A program made the translations under genes and the position numbers. From assembly GCF_016107575.1 (NCBI RefSeq), contig NZ_JABAST010000005.1:54608-118607 (forward strand): a stretch of DNA of 64,000 nucleotides. Direction: 5' to 3'. The notes below the pieces were generated by a model. The model did not search any database and was not told the origin of the DNA. It saw nothing but the letters and a program-made list of their open reading frames with translations. This DNA is from Psychrobacter faecalis. GTDB lineage: Bacteria > Pseudomonadota > Gammaproteobacteria > Pseudomonadales > Moraxellaceae. Numbering within the stretch: position 1 is the first letter of the stretch; every line of letters starts with the position of its first letter. This document shows, piece by piece, positions 44,628-54,649 of this stretch.

Positions 44628-45437
44628 TTATACGACAATTAGACCAAGCTGCTGTAGCGCCCAAAAGCCAAGCGCAAATATCGGAGTAGCAGATAATAAC
44701 GAATCAATGCGGTCAAGTACCCCGCCATGCCCTGGCAAAATGGTGCCAGAGTCTTTGACGTCAGCGCGGCGCTTGAGCATCGACTCAAATAAATCGCCGA
44801 GTACAGAACCCAAAATCGTCAGTGCTGACAATGCTACAAAGGCGACTAACGGTAGACCAGTCAACTGTAGTTTAAAGACACTAATGACGATGACCACAAG
44901 CAAACCTGTGACCAAGCCGCCTGCTAGGCCTTCCATGCTTTTATTGGGGGAGACGTTTGGCGCCATCTTACGGCGACCGAGCTTACGCCCAACAAAGTAA
45001 GCGCCACTATCGGCACACCAAACCAATAAAAATACATACAGCAGCCACCATGCAGACAGTTGCCATAAATAGAACATAGCGGTAATGGCAGCGGTTAATA
45101 TAATAGCGCCCATCCAAGCCAGTTTTTTACCGTACCAGTTGGTATGACTAGGAAAGACTCGAACCCAAGACAGGGCCATCAGCCAGATAACTAGTGATGC
45201 CACCCACCAAAACAGCCAGGTGACTTTAAACATCAGCGAGACGATGGTCAGCGCCAAAACCAACAACACAAACAACGCAGGCTGCTGCCATTTTGGCATC
45301 AGTTTGGTCCACTCGTGGGCAGCGATAATGACACCAATCGCTAGCAGCGGTGCAAATAAAATAGGCGTTTGGCTCGCAAACATTGCAATACCAACGATAA
45401 TAACGAGAACAATTGCCGTCTTAATTCGTTGCCACAT
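44628..45437 (-). CDS. cdsA: CdsA, phosphatidate cytidylyltransferase
   Basis: 269 residues with about eight membrane segments. The family signature near the C-terminus is complete: GSVLGDLFESMLKRRADVKDSGTILPGHGGVLDRIDSL. ADSGAYFVGRKLGRRKMAPNVSPNKSMEG is the other conserved block. It makes CDP-diacylglycerol for all phospholipids. It lies between uppS and dxr in the usual order. Confidence 0.95.
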   Translation of the reverse strand: MWQRIKTAIVLVIIVGIAMFASQTPILFAPLLAIGVIIAAHEWTKLMPKWQQPALFVLLVLALTIVSLMFKVTWLFWWVASLVIWLMALSWVRVFPSHTNWYGKKLAWMGAIILTAAITAMFYLWQLSAWWLLYVFLLVWCADSGAYFVGRKLGRRKMAPNVSPNKSMEGLAGGLVTGLLVVIVISVFKLQLTGLPLVAFVALSALTILGSVLGDLFESMLKRRADVKDSGTILPGHGGVLDRIDSLLSATPIFALGFWALQQLGLIVV

Positions 45438-45621
45438 ACTTATCGAGCCTTATATAACGAAAAATGTTTGGTCAAAATCTAGCATAACAGCACTCTATAA
45501 TAGCCCATTAAACAGGATTAACGCCAATTAAAGCAGCTTATCATAGACCAAACAAGTGTAATTCAAACCTCGCGGACGACTTAAGCAATTATTTCTACAG
45601 CGCTTATTTGCTAAAATTATT

Positions 45622-46380
45622 TTAAGAAGTCTGCTGCTCTATTACTACTTGTTCGCTGGTTTTGCCAAAGCGGCGTTGGCGCTGAGCAAACTCTGTTATC
45701 ATCGCAGCAAGTTCGGCTACTTTAAAATCGGGCCACAGGGTTTGAGTAAAAAACAGCTCCGCATAAGCAGATTGCCATAATAGGAAGTTTGACAAACGGT
45801 ATTCGCCGCCCGTGCGTATCAACATATCAACCGCAGGCGCATCTGCTAATTGCACATATCCGCCAAGCATCTCTTTATCGATGTCTTCTGCGCGCAACTT
45901 GCCCGCTTCGACTTGCTGCGCCAACTGCTTAGCAGCATGGGCAATATCCCACTGACCACCGTAGCTAATAGCGATTACCAAGGTCATCGCTTCAAAGTCA
46001 GCAGTTTTTGCCTCGGCATCTAACATCAATGCTTGCAACTCTTCACTAAGCTGACTGCGATCACCAATAAAACGCAAGCGAATGCGATATTTTTGCATGC
46101 GCGGTAATTGCTCATTGATGGTTAAGCTCAACAAATGCATCAGCAAAGCCACCTCGCTCGGTGGACGTTGCCAATTCTCACTAGAGAAGGCAAAGACGGT
46201 TAAGACTTCAATGCCCGTGCTAACGCAATATTCGACAATGGGATCTAGCGCATCTTTGCCAGCGATATGCCCCTGACCTTTGCCTAACTGATGGATTTTA
46301 CCGTAGCGGTTATTGCCATCCATGATGACGGCGATATGCCGCGGGAGAAGCGCGGGAGATGAAGTATCTGAAATAGACAT
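45622..46380 (-). CDS. uppS: UppS, undecaprenyl-diphosphate synthase
   Basis: 252 residues from Met at 46380. The frame runs on to 46503 but adds 41 residues foreign to the family; neither start has a clear ribosome site. The N-terminal catalytic motif reads HIAVIMDGNNRYGK, where E. coli has GNGRWAK. Asp, Asn and Arg are kept, and the Asn/Tyr variation seems normal in Moraxellaceae. The later motifs VLTVFAFSSENWQRP and DMLIRTGGEYRLSNFLLWQSAYAE are intact. It builds the C55 carrier for peptidoglycan from isopentenyl units. Confidence 0.93.
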   Translation of the reverse strand: MSISDTSSPALLPRHIAVIMDGNNRYGKIHQLGKGQGHIAGKDALDPIVEYCVSTGIEVLTVFAFSSENWQRPPSEVALLMHLLSLTINEQLPRMQKYRIRLRFIGDRSQLSEELQALMLDAEAKTADFEAMTLVIAISYGGQWDIAHAAKQLAQQVEAGKLRAEDIDKEMLGGYVQLADAPAVDMLIRTGGEYRLSNFLLWQSAYAELFFTQTLWPDFKVAELAAMITEFAQRQRRFGKTSEQVVIEQQTS

Positions 46381-46559
46381 AGGCTGACTTGCTTGTGGTT
46401 TGGGTAAAGTAAGGTGACGCGAATTATCGCCTGTTAAGAAAAATATTGCATATTTAGTAAATGACTTATTAAAAAACCTAAACTTAGCAAAAAACGCTTT
46501 CATAAAGGGTTTTTAACAAAACAATTACTTAACAATGGCTTAATTTCTTATACGGCAAT

Positions 46560-46596
46560 AAACAGTCAACATGCATATAATATTGACTGTTTTTAG
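46560..46596. terminator. Hairpin terminator between frr and uppS
   Basis: AACAGTCAA and TTGACTGTT pair around a loop with AT-rich flanks. The better T run (TTTTT) is on the plus strand, a weaker one on the minus. A second hairpin (GCTGTCTTT/AAAGACAGC) lies at 46612-46640, just after the frr stop. Confidence 0.55.
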
Positions 46597-46643
46597 AGAA
46601 AAGATACTGCTGCTGTCTTTAATTAACAAGAAAAGACAGCCGC

Positions 46644-47201
46644 TTATACTTCCATCAAATCGCTTTCTTTTTTGCTCAAGCGGCTATCAATGGTTTCAAT
46701 ATATTTGTCAGTGATTTTTTGGATATCATCACTGGCGCGGCGCTCGTCATCTTCTGAAATCTCTTTCTCTTTTGCCAATTCTTTAATATCATTCATCATA
46801 TCGCGGCGGATATTACGGATAGAAACGCGGCTGTTTTCCGCTTCACTGCGCGCAAGTTTTTGCATATCGCGGCGTGTGTCTTCGGTCAACGCTGGCATCG
46901 GTACACGAATAACGTCAGCAGTCATCGGGTTTAAGCCCAAATCTGCTTCGCGAATGGCTTTATCAATCGCTTGCACCATGCTACGCTCAAATGGCTGTAC
47001 CAGTAAGGTGCGTGAGTCTTCGACGTTGACGCTGGCAACTTGATTCAATGGCGTATCGGCGCCGTAGTAGCTAACCATCACGCCAGATAGCATACCTGGG
47101 TGCGCGCGGCCAGTACGTACTTTGCTAAAAGTCGTCTCAAGCGCTTCTAAGGTTTTTTGCATGCGTGCTTCGCCGTCTTGCTTAATCTCTTTAATCATCA
47201 T
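46644..47201 (-). CDS. frr: Frr, ribosome recycling factor
   Basis: 185 residues, the standard length. A long coiled-coil arm flanks the compact head: [22 protein letters not shown] at the N-terminus, [17 protein letters not shown] and LVQPFERSM in the head. The second coiled coil ends [14 protein letters not shown]. With EF-G it splits post-termination ribosomes. AAGGA precedes two adjacent ATG codons; the second (47198) is better spaced. Confidence 0.96.
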   Translation of the reverse strand: MMIKEIKQDGEARMQKTLEALETTFSKVRTGRAHPGMLSGVMVSYYGADTPLNQVASVNVEDSRTLLVQPFERSMVQAIDKAIREADLGLNPMTADVIRVPMPALTEDTRRDMQKLARSEAENSRVSIRNIRRDMMNDIKELAKEKEISEDDERRASDDIQKITDKYIETIDSRLSKKESDLMEV

Positions 47202-47348
47202 GTATCCTTATTTATCGCTATCGATAAATCACTCATTATTGTTAGGTATAAAGTTGTTAGGTATAAATCTTATGCAACGATTGATGCTTACAACATCAAT
47301 GATCTTTATTCATATAATCATTTAGTCATCTATAAAATAAGCGAGCGC

Positions 47349-48074
47349 TTAATGATAAACGCGCGTGCCTTCATTTTCGCCCATAATGACGTTTAATAGC
47401 GCATTAGGCTTGGTCATATCAAATACTTGTAGTGGGACGTTATGCTCGCGGCATAAAGCAATCGCTGTTAAATCCATGACGCCAAGTTTTTGCTCGAGCA
47501 CTTCATCAAAGGTTAAACCGTCATATTTTTTGGCATCCGCATGGAGGCTTGGGTCTTTATCGTAAACGCCATCTACTTTGGTGGCTTTTAAAATTAAGCC
47601 CGCCTCGATTTCGATACCACGTAGGCAAGCGGCGGTATCAGTGGTAAAGAACGGATTGCCCGTGCCCGCGACAAAAATACACACTTCGCCATTTTTAAGA
47701 TAACGAATGGCATTACGGCTACTATAGCTTTCAGTGACTTCGCCAATTGGCAATGCTGACATCAAACGCGTTTTAATATTACGGCGCTCGAGGGCATCAC
47801 GCATGGCCAGACCATTCATCACAGTGGCTAGCATACCCATTTGGTCACCAGTGACACGGCCGACCAAGCCATCTTGTTGCAACTGGGCACCGCGATACAA
47901 GTTACCACCGCCGACGACGATACCGACTTGTACTCCAAGTCCGCGTAAGTGGGCGATAGACAAGCTCATCTTATCGAGCACTTCGGTATCAATCCCCATC
48001 TCTTTGCCACCAGCTAAGGCTTCACCAGAAAGTTTTAGCAAGATACGAGAGTAACGCGGGTTTTTGTCAGACAT
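47349..48074 (-). CDS. pyrH: PyrH, UMP kinase
   Basis: 241 residues of the amino-acid-kinase fold. [13 protein letters not shown] is the phosphate loop, [10 protein letters not shown] follows, and [22 protein letters not shown] is the UMP-binding part. It phosphorylates UMP to UDP and is essential for pyrimidine nucleotides. pyrH-frr-uppS-cdsA-dxr is the conserved order. The customary rpsB-tsf upstream partners are not here; rimO lies upstream instead. Confidence 0.96.
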   Translation of the reverse strand: MSDKNPRYSRILLKLSGEALAGGKEMGIDTEVLDKMSLSIAHLRGLGVQVGIVVGGGNLYRGAQLQQDGLVGRVTGDQMGMLATVMNGLAMRDALERRNIKTRLMSALPIGEVTESYSSRNAIRYLKNGEVCIFVAGTGNPFFTTDTAACLRGIEIEAGLILKATKVDGVYDKDPSLHADAKKYDGLTFDEVLEQKLGVMDLTAIALCREHNVPLQVFDMTKPNALLNVIMGENEGTRVYH

Positions 48075-48230
48075 GAGGTCACCTTGTTAGCATGAAATTA
48101 TAATGAAAATAAGCGGTAAAACACAAATTGCATTGGACTTTAGCTTACCCTTTCAAATTATCCTAAATGGCATAATAAGCGCCAAAAACGATGTCAAATA
48201 GGTAAAAAGCCAAATTGCGCTAATTGTAGC

Positions 48231-48257
48231 AAAAACTGCCCACGATTGGGCAACTTT
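48231..48257 (-). terminator. Probable terminator after rimO
   Basis: On the minus strand TGCCCA, loop ATCG, TGGGCA is followed by GTTTTTG. It lies just after the rimO stop and before pyrH. Confidence 0.6.
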
Positions 48258-48280
48258 CACTCGGTTATCGTTGTGGCTCT

Positions 48281-49939
48281 CTAACCTTTATAACTGGCAA
48301 ACAAATCATATTCGCTAGCGTCATCGATCGTGACGGTTAGGAACTGTCCAACTTTGACTTGCGCGGTGATATCATCGACATAGACGTGACCGTCAATCTC
48401 AGGTGCATCAGCATAACTACGACAAATCGCGATGCCTTCTTCATCATCAATCTCATCGACCAATACCATCAAGGTTTTACCGACTTTTTCTTGCAGCTTT
48501 TGTGCCGAAATCTCTTGCTGTAGTGTCATCAAACGCTCATAGCGTTCTTGCTTAACGTCTTCAGGTACATGATTTGGCAAATCATTGGCGACCGCACCTT
48601 CGACTTCTGAATACGTAAAAGCACCGACGCGATCAAGGCGCGCCTCGACCAGCCAATCAAGCAAGCACTGAAAATCTTCTTCGGTCTCGCCTGGGAAACC
48701 AACGACGAAGGTTGAACGAATAACAATATCAGGGCAAATCTCACGCCACGCTTTGATACGCGCCAAAGTATTTTCGCTATGCGCCGGACGTTTCATCGCT
48801 TTTAAAATACTGTGGCTAGCATGTTGGAATGGAATATCAAGATAAGGCAGTAGTTTTTTCTCGCCCATCAGCTCAACCACTTTATCGACATGCGGATAAG
48901 GATAAACATAGTGCAGGCGTACCCAAATACCCAAATCATTTAACGCTTGGCATAAGTCATAAAATTTCGACTTTAGCGGCATGCCATTCCAAAAGCTGGT
49001 TTTATATTTTAAATCCAGCCCATAAGCAGACGTATCTTGTGAGATAATCAGCAGCTCTTTCACGCCAGCGTTTTTCAGCGCCATTGCTTCATTCATCACG
49101 CTATCAATCGGCCGCGAAACCAAATCGCCACGCAAACTTGGAATGATGCAAAAAGTACAGCGATGGTTGCAGCCTTCTGATATTTTAAGGTACGCATAAT
49201 GACTGGGGGTCAATTTAATCCCCGCCTCATTAATCAAATCTATCTTTGGATCATAGTTGCTATCTATATCGCGCTTGGGTTTGGGCACATGCTGCGAGAC
49301 GGCAGTAATTACCTCATCATAAGCATGCGCACCGGTAACCGATAGCACAGCTGGGTGCATGGCACGGATTTTATCGGCCTCTTTACCCAAGCAGCCGGTG
49401 ACAATCACTTTACCGTTTTTGCTAATCGCTTCACCGATGGCGTCCAAGGATTCTTGCACGGCTGACTCAATAAAACCGCAAGTATTAACCACAACCAAGT
49501 CTGCGCCTTCATAGTCGCTGGCAACTTGATAACCGTCACGACTAAGCTCGGTGATAATGCGCTCACTATCGACCAGCGCCTTTGGACAACCAAGCGATAC
49601 AAAGCCAATCTTTGGCGCAGCGTTCACGGGCGCATCAATCGTCGCTGAATTGGCTAACGTCACATCGCTACTTTGCTCAATACTACGGTTTTGATTGTGA
49701 TTGGCTTTATGGTGGTAAGGCTGGTTAGTGTTTGCTTGACTGACATCTGCCTGACTGCTTTCTTGCGCTATATTTGGCTTTGCAGGATTAAAAATAGTGG
49801 CAGTGTTTTTTGGCATAGAAGCTGATGAGGCAGAAGCTGACGATGTAGAAATTGATGAGGTGGTAACAGTCGTATTAAGCGACTCGGTAGAAGTGTTGGG
49901 CATGGCTGACCTTGCTAGAGATAAATTGGCTGTGCGCAT
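48281..49939 (-). CDS. rimO: RimO, ribosomal protein uS12 methylthiotransferase
   Basis: 552 residues; the family is about 440. The first ~105 residues are a Ser/Thr/Asn/Gln-rich extension without domain. Then comes the methylthiotransferase core: [17 protein letters not shown] with the first cluster cysteine, NTCGFIESA, and VTGCLGKE. The radical-SAM motif is CNHRCTFC (about residues 257-264), and a C-terminal TRAM domain follows. It adds a methylthio group to Asp of S12. An internal start near the core is possible but has no better ribosome site I can see. Divergent from ntrB. Confidence 0.93.
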   Translation of the reverse strand: MRTANLSLARSAMPNTSTESLNTTVTTSSISTSSASASSASMPKNTATIFNPAKPNIAQESSQADVSQANTNQPYHHKANHNQNRSIEQSSDVTLANSATIDAPVNAAPKIGFVSLGCPKALVDSERIITELSRDGYQVASDYEGADLVVVNTCGFIESAVQESLDAIGEAISKNGKVIVTGCLGKEADKIRAMHPAVLSVTGAHAYDEVITAVSQHVPKPKRDIDSNYDPKIDLINEAGIKLTPSHYAYLKISEGCNHRCTFCIIPSLRGDLVSRPIDSVMNEAMALKNAGVKELLIISQDTSAYGLDLKYKTSFWNGMPLKSKFYDLCQALNDLGIWVRLHYVYPYPHVDKVVELMGEKKLLPYLDIPFQHASHSILKAMKRPAHSENTLARIKAWREICPDIVIRSTFVVGFPGETEEDFQCLLDWLVEARLDRVGAFTYSEVEGAVANDLPNHVPEDVKQERYERLMTLQQEISAQKLQEKVGKTLMVLVDEIDDEEGIAICRSYADAPEIDGHVYVDDITAQVKVGQFLTVTIDDASEYDLFASYKG

Positions 49940-50038
49940 TGTACGTTTTTTTTGTGATAATCGCCAGTTTTGCCGCGCTAGTGTGTTGATTTATGGTTAA
50001 ATATTATCCCCAGTATCGCTTAATTTTAGGCATTATCC

Positions 50039-51391
50039 ATGACGGCTGATTTGTCCATTGCCAAACCGAACCCAGATTCGACGTTTATATTACAGCATTT
50101 ATTTACCGCTATTTTATGCGTTGATGAAGCGCTGACCATTAGGTGGCTAAATGCGCAAGCCGAGCAGCTGCTTGCCATTAGCAGCGGACGTTTGCGAGGT
50201 CAATCAATCTTGACCCTGCTTGCGCCCGATGAGTTGACGTTGAAAGACAGTCTTATTAGGAATAATAATCGAGAAGACAAAACTTACTCTTTGACGGAGC
50301 GTTTTAGTCAAGCAAAACACTATCAACAGCCGTTTATTGATCATGATCACCTTATACACACCCAGCTAAACGGCGGACTGACGTTATCTGTGGATTATAG
50401 CGTGACGCCCGTTAGCGATGAGCAGCAGTCTTATTTTATTATAGAGATATGGGGCAAAGACCGGCAAAGTCGTATTTCAGAAGAACAGCGCCAGCAGCAG
50501 CAATATAGCGTCGCCCGTCATATGTTACGCTCGGTCGCCCATGAAATTAAAAATCCATTGGCAGGTATTCGAGGGGCGGCGCAATTATTACAGCGGCAAT
50601 TTATTAAGTTTAATGAATTTTCTGCTATTGTGAATGAAAATTTGAATGTAGCGGATGAAAATAACCTGACAAAGAATGCGACAAAGCTGCGGAGTTATAC
50701 CGATATTATCATCTCAGAAACCGATCGTCTGACCCAGTTGATTGGGCAGCTTCTTGGCTCTCATCAATTGCCAAATTGGCAAATGCTCAATATCCATGAA
50801 CCGCTAGAGCACGTTTTGGCTTTAATCATTCATCAATATCCAGACGTGATGCTACAACGTGATTATGATTTATCGTTACCCGAGTTATGCGCGGATAAAG
50901 ATCAATTAATCCAAGTGTTTTTAAACCTGATGAATAATGCATGTGAATCGATGACTGAGTTTGAGCAAACGCTGCAACAAAATACGCCAGCCACGTTTGG
51001 CAACTTTCCATCAGCTATTGCGCAGAAACACTCTGATATTAATGATAACTATCAACCTAAGCTGCATATCCAAACGCGGGTTGTTTTTCAGCATACCATC
51101 GGTAGCTTGCAGCACAAACAAGTCTTGCAAATCACCATTACCGACAACGGCTCAGGGATAGACGACGCATTAATCGGTCAGATATTTTTCCCGATGGTGA
51201 CCAACCGCGCAGCTGGTACAGGTCTAGGTTTATCCATCGTCCAAGATATCATCAGCCGCCATCATGGTATGATTGACGTTAGCTCAAAGCAAGCGCAAGA
51301 TTTTAGCGGCAGTTTTAAAAGTCATTATCAGCACAATCAAACCCGCTTTACCCTCTACCTGCCTTTTTCTCAGCCAAGCGCTGACCGTTAA
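50039..51391 (+). CDS. glnL: NtrB (GlnL), nitrogen-sensing histidine kinase
   Basis: 450 residues. A PAS domain at about 15-140 (AILCVDEALTIRWLNAQAEQLLA) is followed by the phosphoacceptor box RSVAHEIKNPLAGIRGAAQLL with His168. The HATPase part has NLMNNACESM, ITDNGSGI and GTGLGLSIV. It is soluble, with no membrane segments. It phosphorylates or dephosphorylates NtrC according to PII state. Its partner ntrC follows after 53 bp. The interval between HisKA and ATPase contains Asn-rich insertions typical of this genome. Confidence 0.92.
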   Translation: MTADLSIAKPNPDSTFILQHLFTAILCVDEALTIRWLNAQAEQLLAISSGRLRGQSILTLLAPDELTLKDSLIRNNNREDKTYSLTERFSQAKHYQQPFIDHDHLIHTQLNGGLTLSVDYSVTPVSDEQQSYFIIEIWGKDRQSRISEEQRQQQQYSVARHMLRSVAHEIKNPLAGIRGAAQLLQRQFIKFNEFSAIVNENLNVADENNLTKNATKLRSYTDIIISETDRLTQLIGQLLGSHQLPNWQMLNIHEPLEHVLALIIHQYPDVMLQRDYDLSLPELCADKDQLIQVFLNLMNNACESMTEFEQTLQQNTPATFGNFPSAIAQKHSDINDNYQPKLHIQTRVVFQHTIGSLQHKQVLQITITDNGSGIDDALIGQIFFPMVTNRAAGTGLGLSIVQDIISRHHGMIDVSSKQAQDFSGSFKSHYQHNQTRFTLYLPFSQPSADR

Positions 51392-51444
51392 GGCTAAGAT
51401 TTTATATTCATTTTCCATTTCTCACTGCTTATCAGGCGAAACCC

Positions 51445-53142
51445 ATGACTCAGTATAATGACACAAAATACCTTACGAGCAATGAGCAAATCCCTATGGT
51501 CACCGTGGGCAATAATCCTGCTGCTACTCCCGCGACATTGTGGCTTATCGATGATGATGCGGCGCTGCGCTTGGTATTGGCAGATACCTTTGAAGAGGCA
51601 GGCTTAACGGTTATTGGCTTTACCCAAGCGCAAGCAGCGTGGACGCGCCTGAACGATATCTTGCAACAGCGCGTATCAGTTGACCAACTGCCAGATGTGA
51701 TATTGACTGATATTCGTATGCCAATGATGGACGGTCTGTCATTTAGTGATTGGGTACATCAGCATTTTCCTACGCTACCGATTGTCATTATGACCGCGCA
51801 TTCCGACCTAAGCTCTGCTATTAATAGCTATCAAACTGGCGCGTTTGAATATCTGCCTAAACCCTTTGATTTAGATGAAGCGGTTGCCACAATTTATAAA
51901 GCCATTAATTATCAGCCGAATTTAGTAATAGCAAGTCATGCAGATGATCCTGCTCAAAAGACTGTCAAGAAAGCTAAAAAGGAAACCAAAACGACCACCG
52001 AACTTAAATCTAAACCTAAACCTAAAAACCCAACAGGTAGCGGTATTAATAACAATCCGAGCGGTATCATCGGTCAATCACAAGCGATGCAAACGGTATT
52101 TCGCGCGATTGGACGCTTAGCGCATTCTCCTATTACCGTTTTAATTACTGGTGAATCAGGCACAGGTAAAGAGCTGGTGGCAGGCGCGCTTCATGCGCAT
52201 TCTCCAAGAGCGCAGCAACCTTTTATCGCGCTGAATATGGCAGCGATACCGCATGACTTGATTGAGTCGGAATTGTTTGGTCACGAAAAAGGCGCTTTTA
52301 CGGGCGCAACGACGACGCGGCAAGGTCGTTTTGAGCAAGCGGACGGCGGCACGCTATTTTTAGACGAAATCGGCGATATGCCATACAGTACCCAGACGCG
52401 ACTGCTGCGCGTATTGGCCAACGGTGAGTTTTTTCGCGTCGGCGGACAGCAGCCGGTCAAAGTCAATGTACGCATCATTGCCGCTACCCACCAAAACTTA
52501 GAAGAATTGGTCAAACAAGGCAAATTTCGTGAAGATTTATTTTATCGCCTTAATGTGATTCGTATGCCCTTGCCGCCCTTACGGACGCGCCCTGAAGACA
52601 TTCCTGCATTAGCAAACTACTTTATGCAGCGCGCCGCCAACCAATTAAATAGCGCCGAAAAGCAGCTGCATCCTACCACGCTTCAGATGATGCAATCTTT
52701 TGCGTGGCGCGGTAATGTCCGTCAACTTGAAAACGTTTGCCTTTGGCTGACGGTAATGACCACGGGCGACATCGTTATGATTGAGGATTTGCCGCCAGAG
52801 CTGCTAGACAATATTACCCCTAATGTAGAGCAACAAAGCAATGCGGCATATCACGTGCATCAAAACATGCAAAACAGCCAGAACAGTCAACTGACCCAAA
52901 CGAATGATAAGCAAAGCTGGCAGCAAGCGTTGGCTATATGGGCTGAGCAGTCTTTACAAACTGGTGAAACCGATATTTTACAAACCGCAACGCCAGAGTT
53001 TGAACGTGTATTGCTTAAAGCTGCTCTCAATCATAGCGGCGGTAAAAAGATAGCCGCCGCCAACTTACTGGGTTGGGGGCGCAATACTTTGACCCGCAAA
53101 TTACAGCAATTAGAGATTACCGCATCAGAGCAAAATAATTGA
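51445..53142 (+). CDS. glnG: NtrC (GlnG), sigma-54-dependent nitrogen response regulator
   Basis: 565 residues (E. coli 469). The receiver domain has phosphoacceptor Asp89 in VILTDIRMPMMDG. A Lys-rich linker precedes the AAA+ domain with Walker A GESGTGKE, the sigma-54 contact loop GAFTGATTTRQGRFEQA and Walker B GTLFLDEIGD. A Fis-type helix-turn-helix ends the protein (KKIAAANLLGWGRNTLTRKLQQL). Phosphorylated NtrC activates glnA and nitrogen-scavenging promoters. glnA, often upstream, is not in this segment. Met18 is an alternative start. Confidence 0.93.
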   Translation: MTQYNDTKYLTSNEQIPMVTVGNNPAATPATLWLIDDDAALRLVLADTFEEAGLTVIGFTQAQAAWTRLNDILQQRVSVDQLPDVILTDIRMPMMDGLSFSDWVHQHFPTLPIVIMTAHSDLSSAINSYQTGAFEYLPKPFDLDEAVATIYKAINYQPNLVIASHADDPAQKTVKKAKKETKTTTELKSKPKPKNPTGSGINNNPSGIIGQSQAMQTVFRAIGRLAHSPITVLITGESGTGKELVAGALHAHSPRAQQPFIALNMAAIPHDLIESELFGHEKGAFTGATTTRQGRFEQADGGTLFLDEIGDMPYSTQTRLLRVLANGEFFRVGGQQPVKVNVRIIAATHQNLEELVKQGKFREDLFYRLNVIRMPLPPLRTRPEDIPALANYFMQRAANQLNSAEKQLHPTTLQMMQSFAWRGNVRQLENVCLWLTVMTTGDIVMIEDLPPELLDNITPNVEQQSNAAYHVHQNMQNSQNSQLTQTNDKQSWQQALAIWAEQSLQTGETDILQTATPEFERVLLKAALNHSGGKKIAAANLLGWGRNTLTRKLQQLEITASEQNN

Positions 53143-53247
53143 AATTAAAACCAGAAATCATTATAAAAAATTCCTATAAATATCAGTATTTTATGAAATA
53201 CATCGAAAATAATTGCTAAATAATTAAAAAAAAATCGCAAATAGGGG

Positions 53248-53275
53248 TTGCCAAACGATTCAAACTCTATATAAT
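53248..53275 (+). promoter_or_regulatory. Promoter of tRNA-Leu
   Basis: TTGCCA at 53248 and TATAAT at 53270-53275 with a 16-bp spacer, about 90 bp before the mature tRNA. Confidence 0.7.
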
Positions 53276-53363
53276 AGCCAACCACTGAGACGCACTACCG
53301 AATCAGTTAACTATCTCGATGGCATTTGAATTTAACTGCCTTTGATGATAGAGTAACGAAAAT

Positions 53364-53448
53364 GGGGCTGTGGCGGAATTGGTAGACGCACCAGATTTAG
53401 GTTCTGGCGCCGCAAGGTGTGAGAGTTCGAGTCTCTCCAGCCCCACCA
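53364..53448 (+). tRNA. tRNA-Leu (anticodon UAG)
   Basis: An 85-nt class II tRNA. The acceptor stem GGGGCTG pairs with CAGCCCC, with discriminator A and an encoded CCA end. The anticodon stem CCAGA/TCTGG holds the loop TTTAGGT, giving anticodon TAG for CTA/CTN leucine codons. A variable arm GGCGCCGCAAGGTGT and T arm GAGAGTTCGAGTCTCTC follow. It has its own promoter and terminator. Confidence 0.97.
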
Positions 53449-53481
53449 TTTTCGGATAGTACATCTTAGACCAAATATTAA

Positions 53482-53507
53482 AGCCTGCTTTTTAGCAGGT
53501 TTTTTTG
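53482..53507 (+). terminator. Terminator after tRNA-Leu
   Basis: CCTGCT, loop TTTT, AGCAGG and seven T residues. Confidence 0.85.
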
Positions 53508-53530
53508 TGTCTAGCATTTAGCGTTCATGA

Positions 53531-54553
53531 TTATAACCTTTCTAAATCCATCACGATTTCTTCCATACTTTGATAACGTTTTTCAATTCTCTTCGCCAAC
53601 GCTTTATTGATGATACGTTGATAGCGCCTATACTCTAACGGCAATGTTGCAATTGGCTGTTGGCAATGCTGAGTCGCCCATTCTCTTAACGGCGCACCAC
53701 TCGGATTATCAATCTTAAACGGTCGCTCGCCTGCCAATATTTCATATAGCATTATCCCAAACGCATAAATATCGCTTTGCAGCGTTGCGCCTTGCCCTTG
53801 CCAGCGTTCAGGGGCAAGGTAAGCGGGCGTGCCAGCATTATTTTCCGTACTATTTTTCTTATTTATTTGAGTAATACCATTATTAATGGGTTCTGCCAAA
53901 GCAAAATCAGTTAATAATAAATTAGGTACGATACCGCCAATAGCCCTATGATTTGGCACGAAAGCATCTAGCAAAATATTACTCGGCTTAATATCATTAT
54001 GCAGCCAACCTATGTGATGCAAATTGGCAATAAGTTTTGCTGCTTGAATGATTAATTGCTGCTTTTGCTCGGCAGTCAGGCTTTGCCTTAAATAGCGCGC
54101 GACACTGCCGTTGGCATAATTTGGCATAACAACAATGGTGAGTGTTTGACTGTTATTTAATACTTGTAGCTGTAAATGATGACTGGCTAATAGCGGCGGC
54201 GCGATAGAAGAAAATCTACCCTGATGGTTCGAGAACTGATTGATAGATTTTAGAACGTCGGCCTCATAAGATAAATCAGATCCGTATCGATGAGCATCGG
54301 TACTTAATTGCCATTTCATCATGGCCTCACCAAACTGGGGATGCTTGGCGCGTGTTAAACCTTGATATTCAAGCACATTAGTGACACTCTGCTGACTGAT
54401 ACGCTGATGTGTTATCTTATTATACTTCAAGTCCAAGAATGCTATGGTCAATACAGGCAGAATTTGCTGCGCATCCGTTTGCAACGTTTGTTTTGCCAAG
54501 TCTTGCTTTGGCTTTGCTTGAATTGCAGCTTGATTACTGGCACTATTTTTCAT
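53531..54553 (-). CDS. Eukaryotic-type Ser/Thr protein kinase
   Basis: 340 residues from Met at 54553; the frame also opens at 54607. The catalytic loop is HNDIKPSNILLD (HxD and Asn kept), the magnesium motif is TDFALAEP (DFA instead of DFG), and the activation-segment end is GTPAYLAPERW. Then come DIYAFGIMLYEILAGERPF and the final conserved Arg region (KALAKRIEKRYQS). The N-lobe is divergent: a Lys in AMMKWQL and a Glu in YEADVLKSI may form the ion pair, but no clean glycine-rich loop is seen. There is no membrane segment, so it is cytosolic. Likely active, substrate unknown. Divergent from a DUF815 ATPase. Confidence 0.85.
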   Translation of the reverse strand: MKNSASNQAAIQAKPKQDLAKQTLQTDAQQILPVLTIAFLDLKYNKITHQRISQQSVTNVLEYQGLTRAKHPQFGEAMMKWQLSTDAHRYGSDLSYEADVLKSINQFSNHQGRFSSIAPPLLASHHLQLQVLNNSQTLTIVVMPNYANGSVARYLRQSLTAEQKQQLIIQAAKLIANLHHIGWLHNDIKPSNILLDAFVPNHRAIGGIVPNLLLTDFALAEPINNGITQINKKNSTENNAGTPAYLAPERWQGQGATLQSDIYAFGIMLYEILAGERPFKIDNPSGAPLREWATQHCQQPIATLPLEYRRYQRIINKALAKRIEKRYQSMEEIVMDLERL

Positions 54554-54649
54554 GATAAGTGCTGCCTCGATGCATGTACTTGATAGATGTAATAGGCAAT
54601 CTGCCATTTTTATGATTATAAGTAACTAAATTATAAGCGACTATGTATT

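Noticed and set aside
45622..46380. UppS active-site change GNG to GNN as inactivating
   Set aside because: Asp, Asn and Arg of the motif are kept, all later motifs are intact, and the variation is compatible with Moraxellaceae homologs.
46381..46503. 41-residue N-terminal extension of UppS
   Set aside because: Absent in the family and without ribosome site; 46380 gives the normal length.
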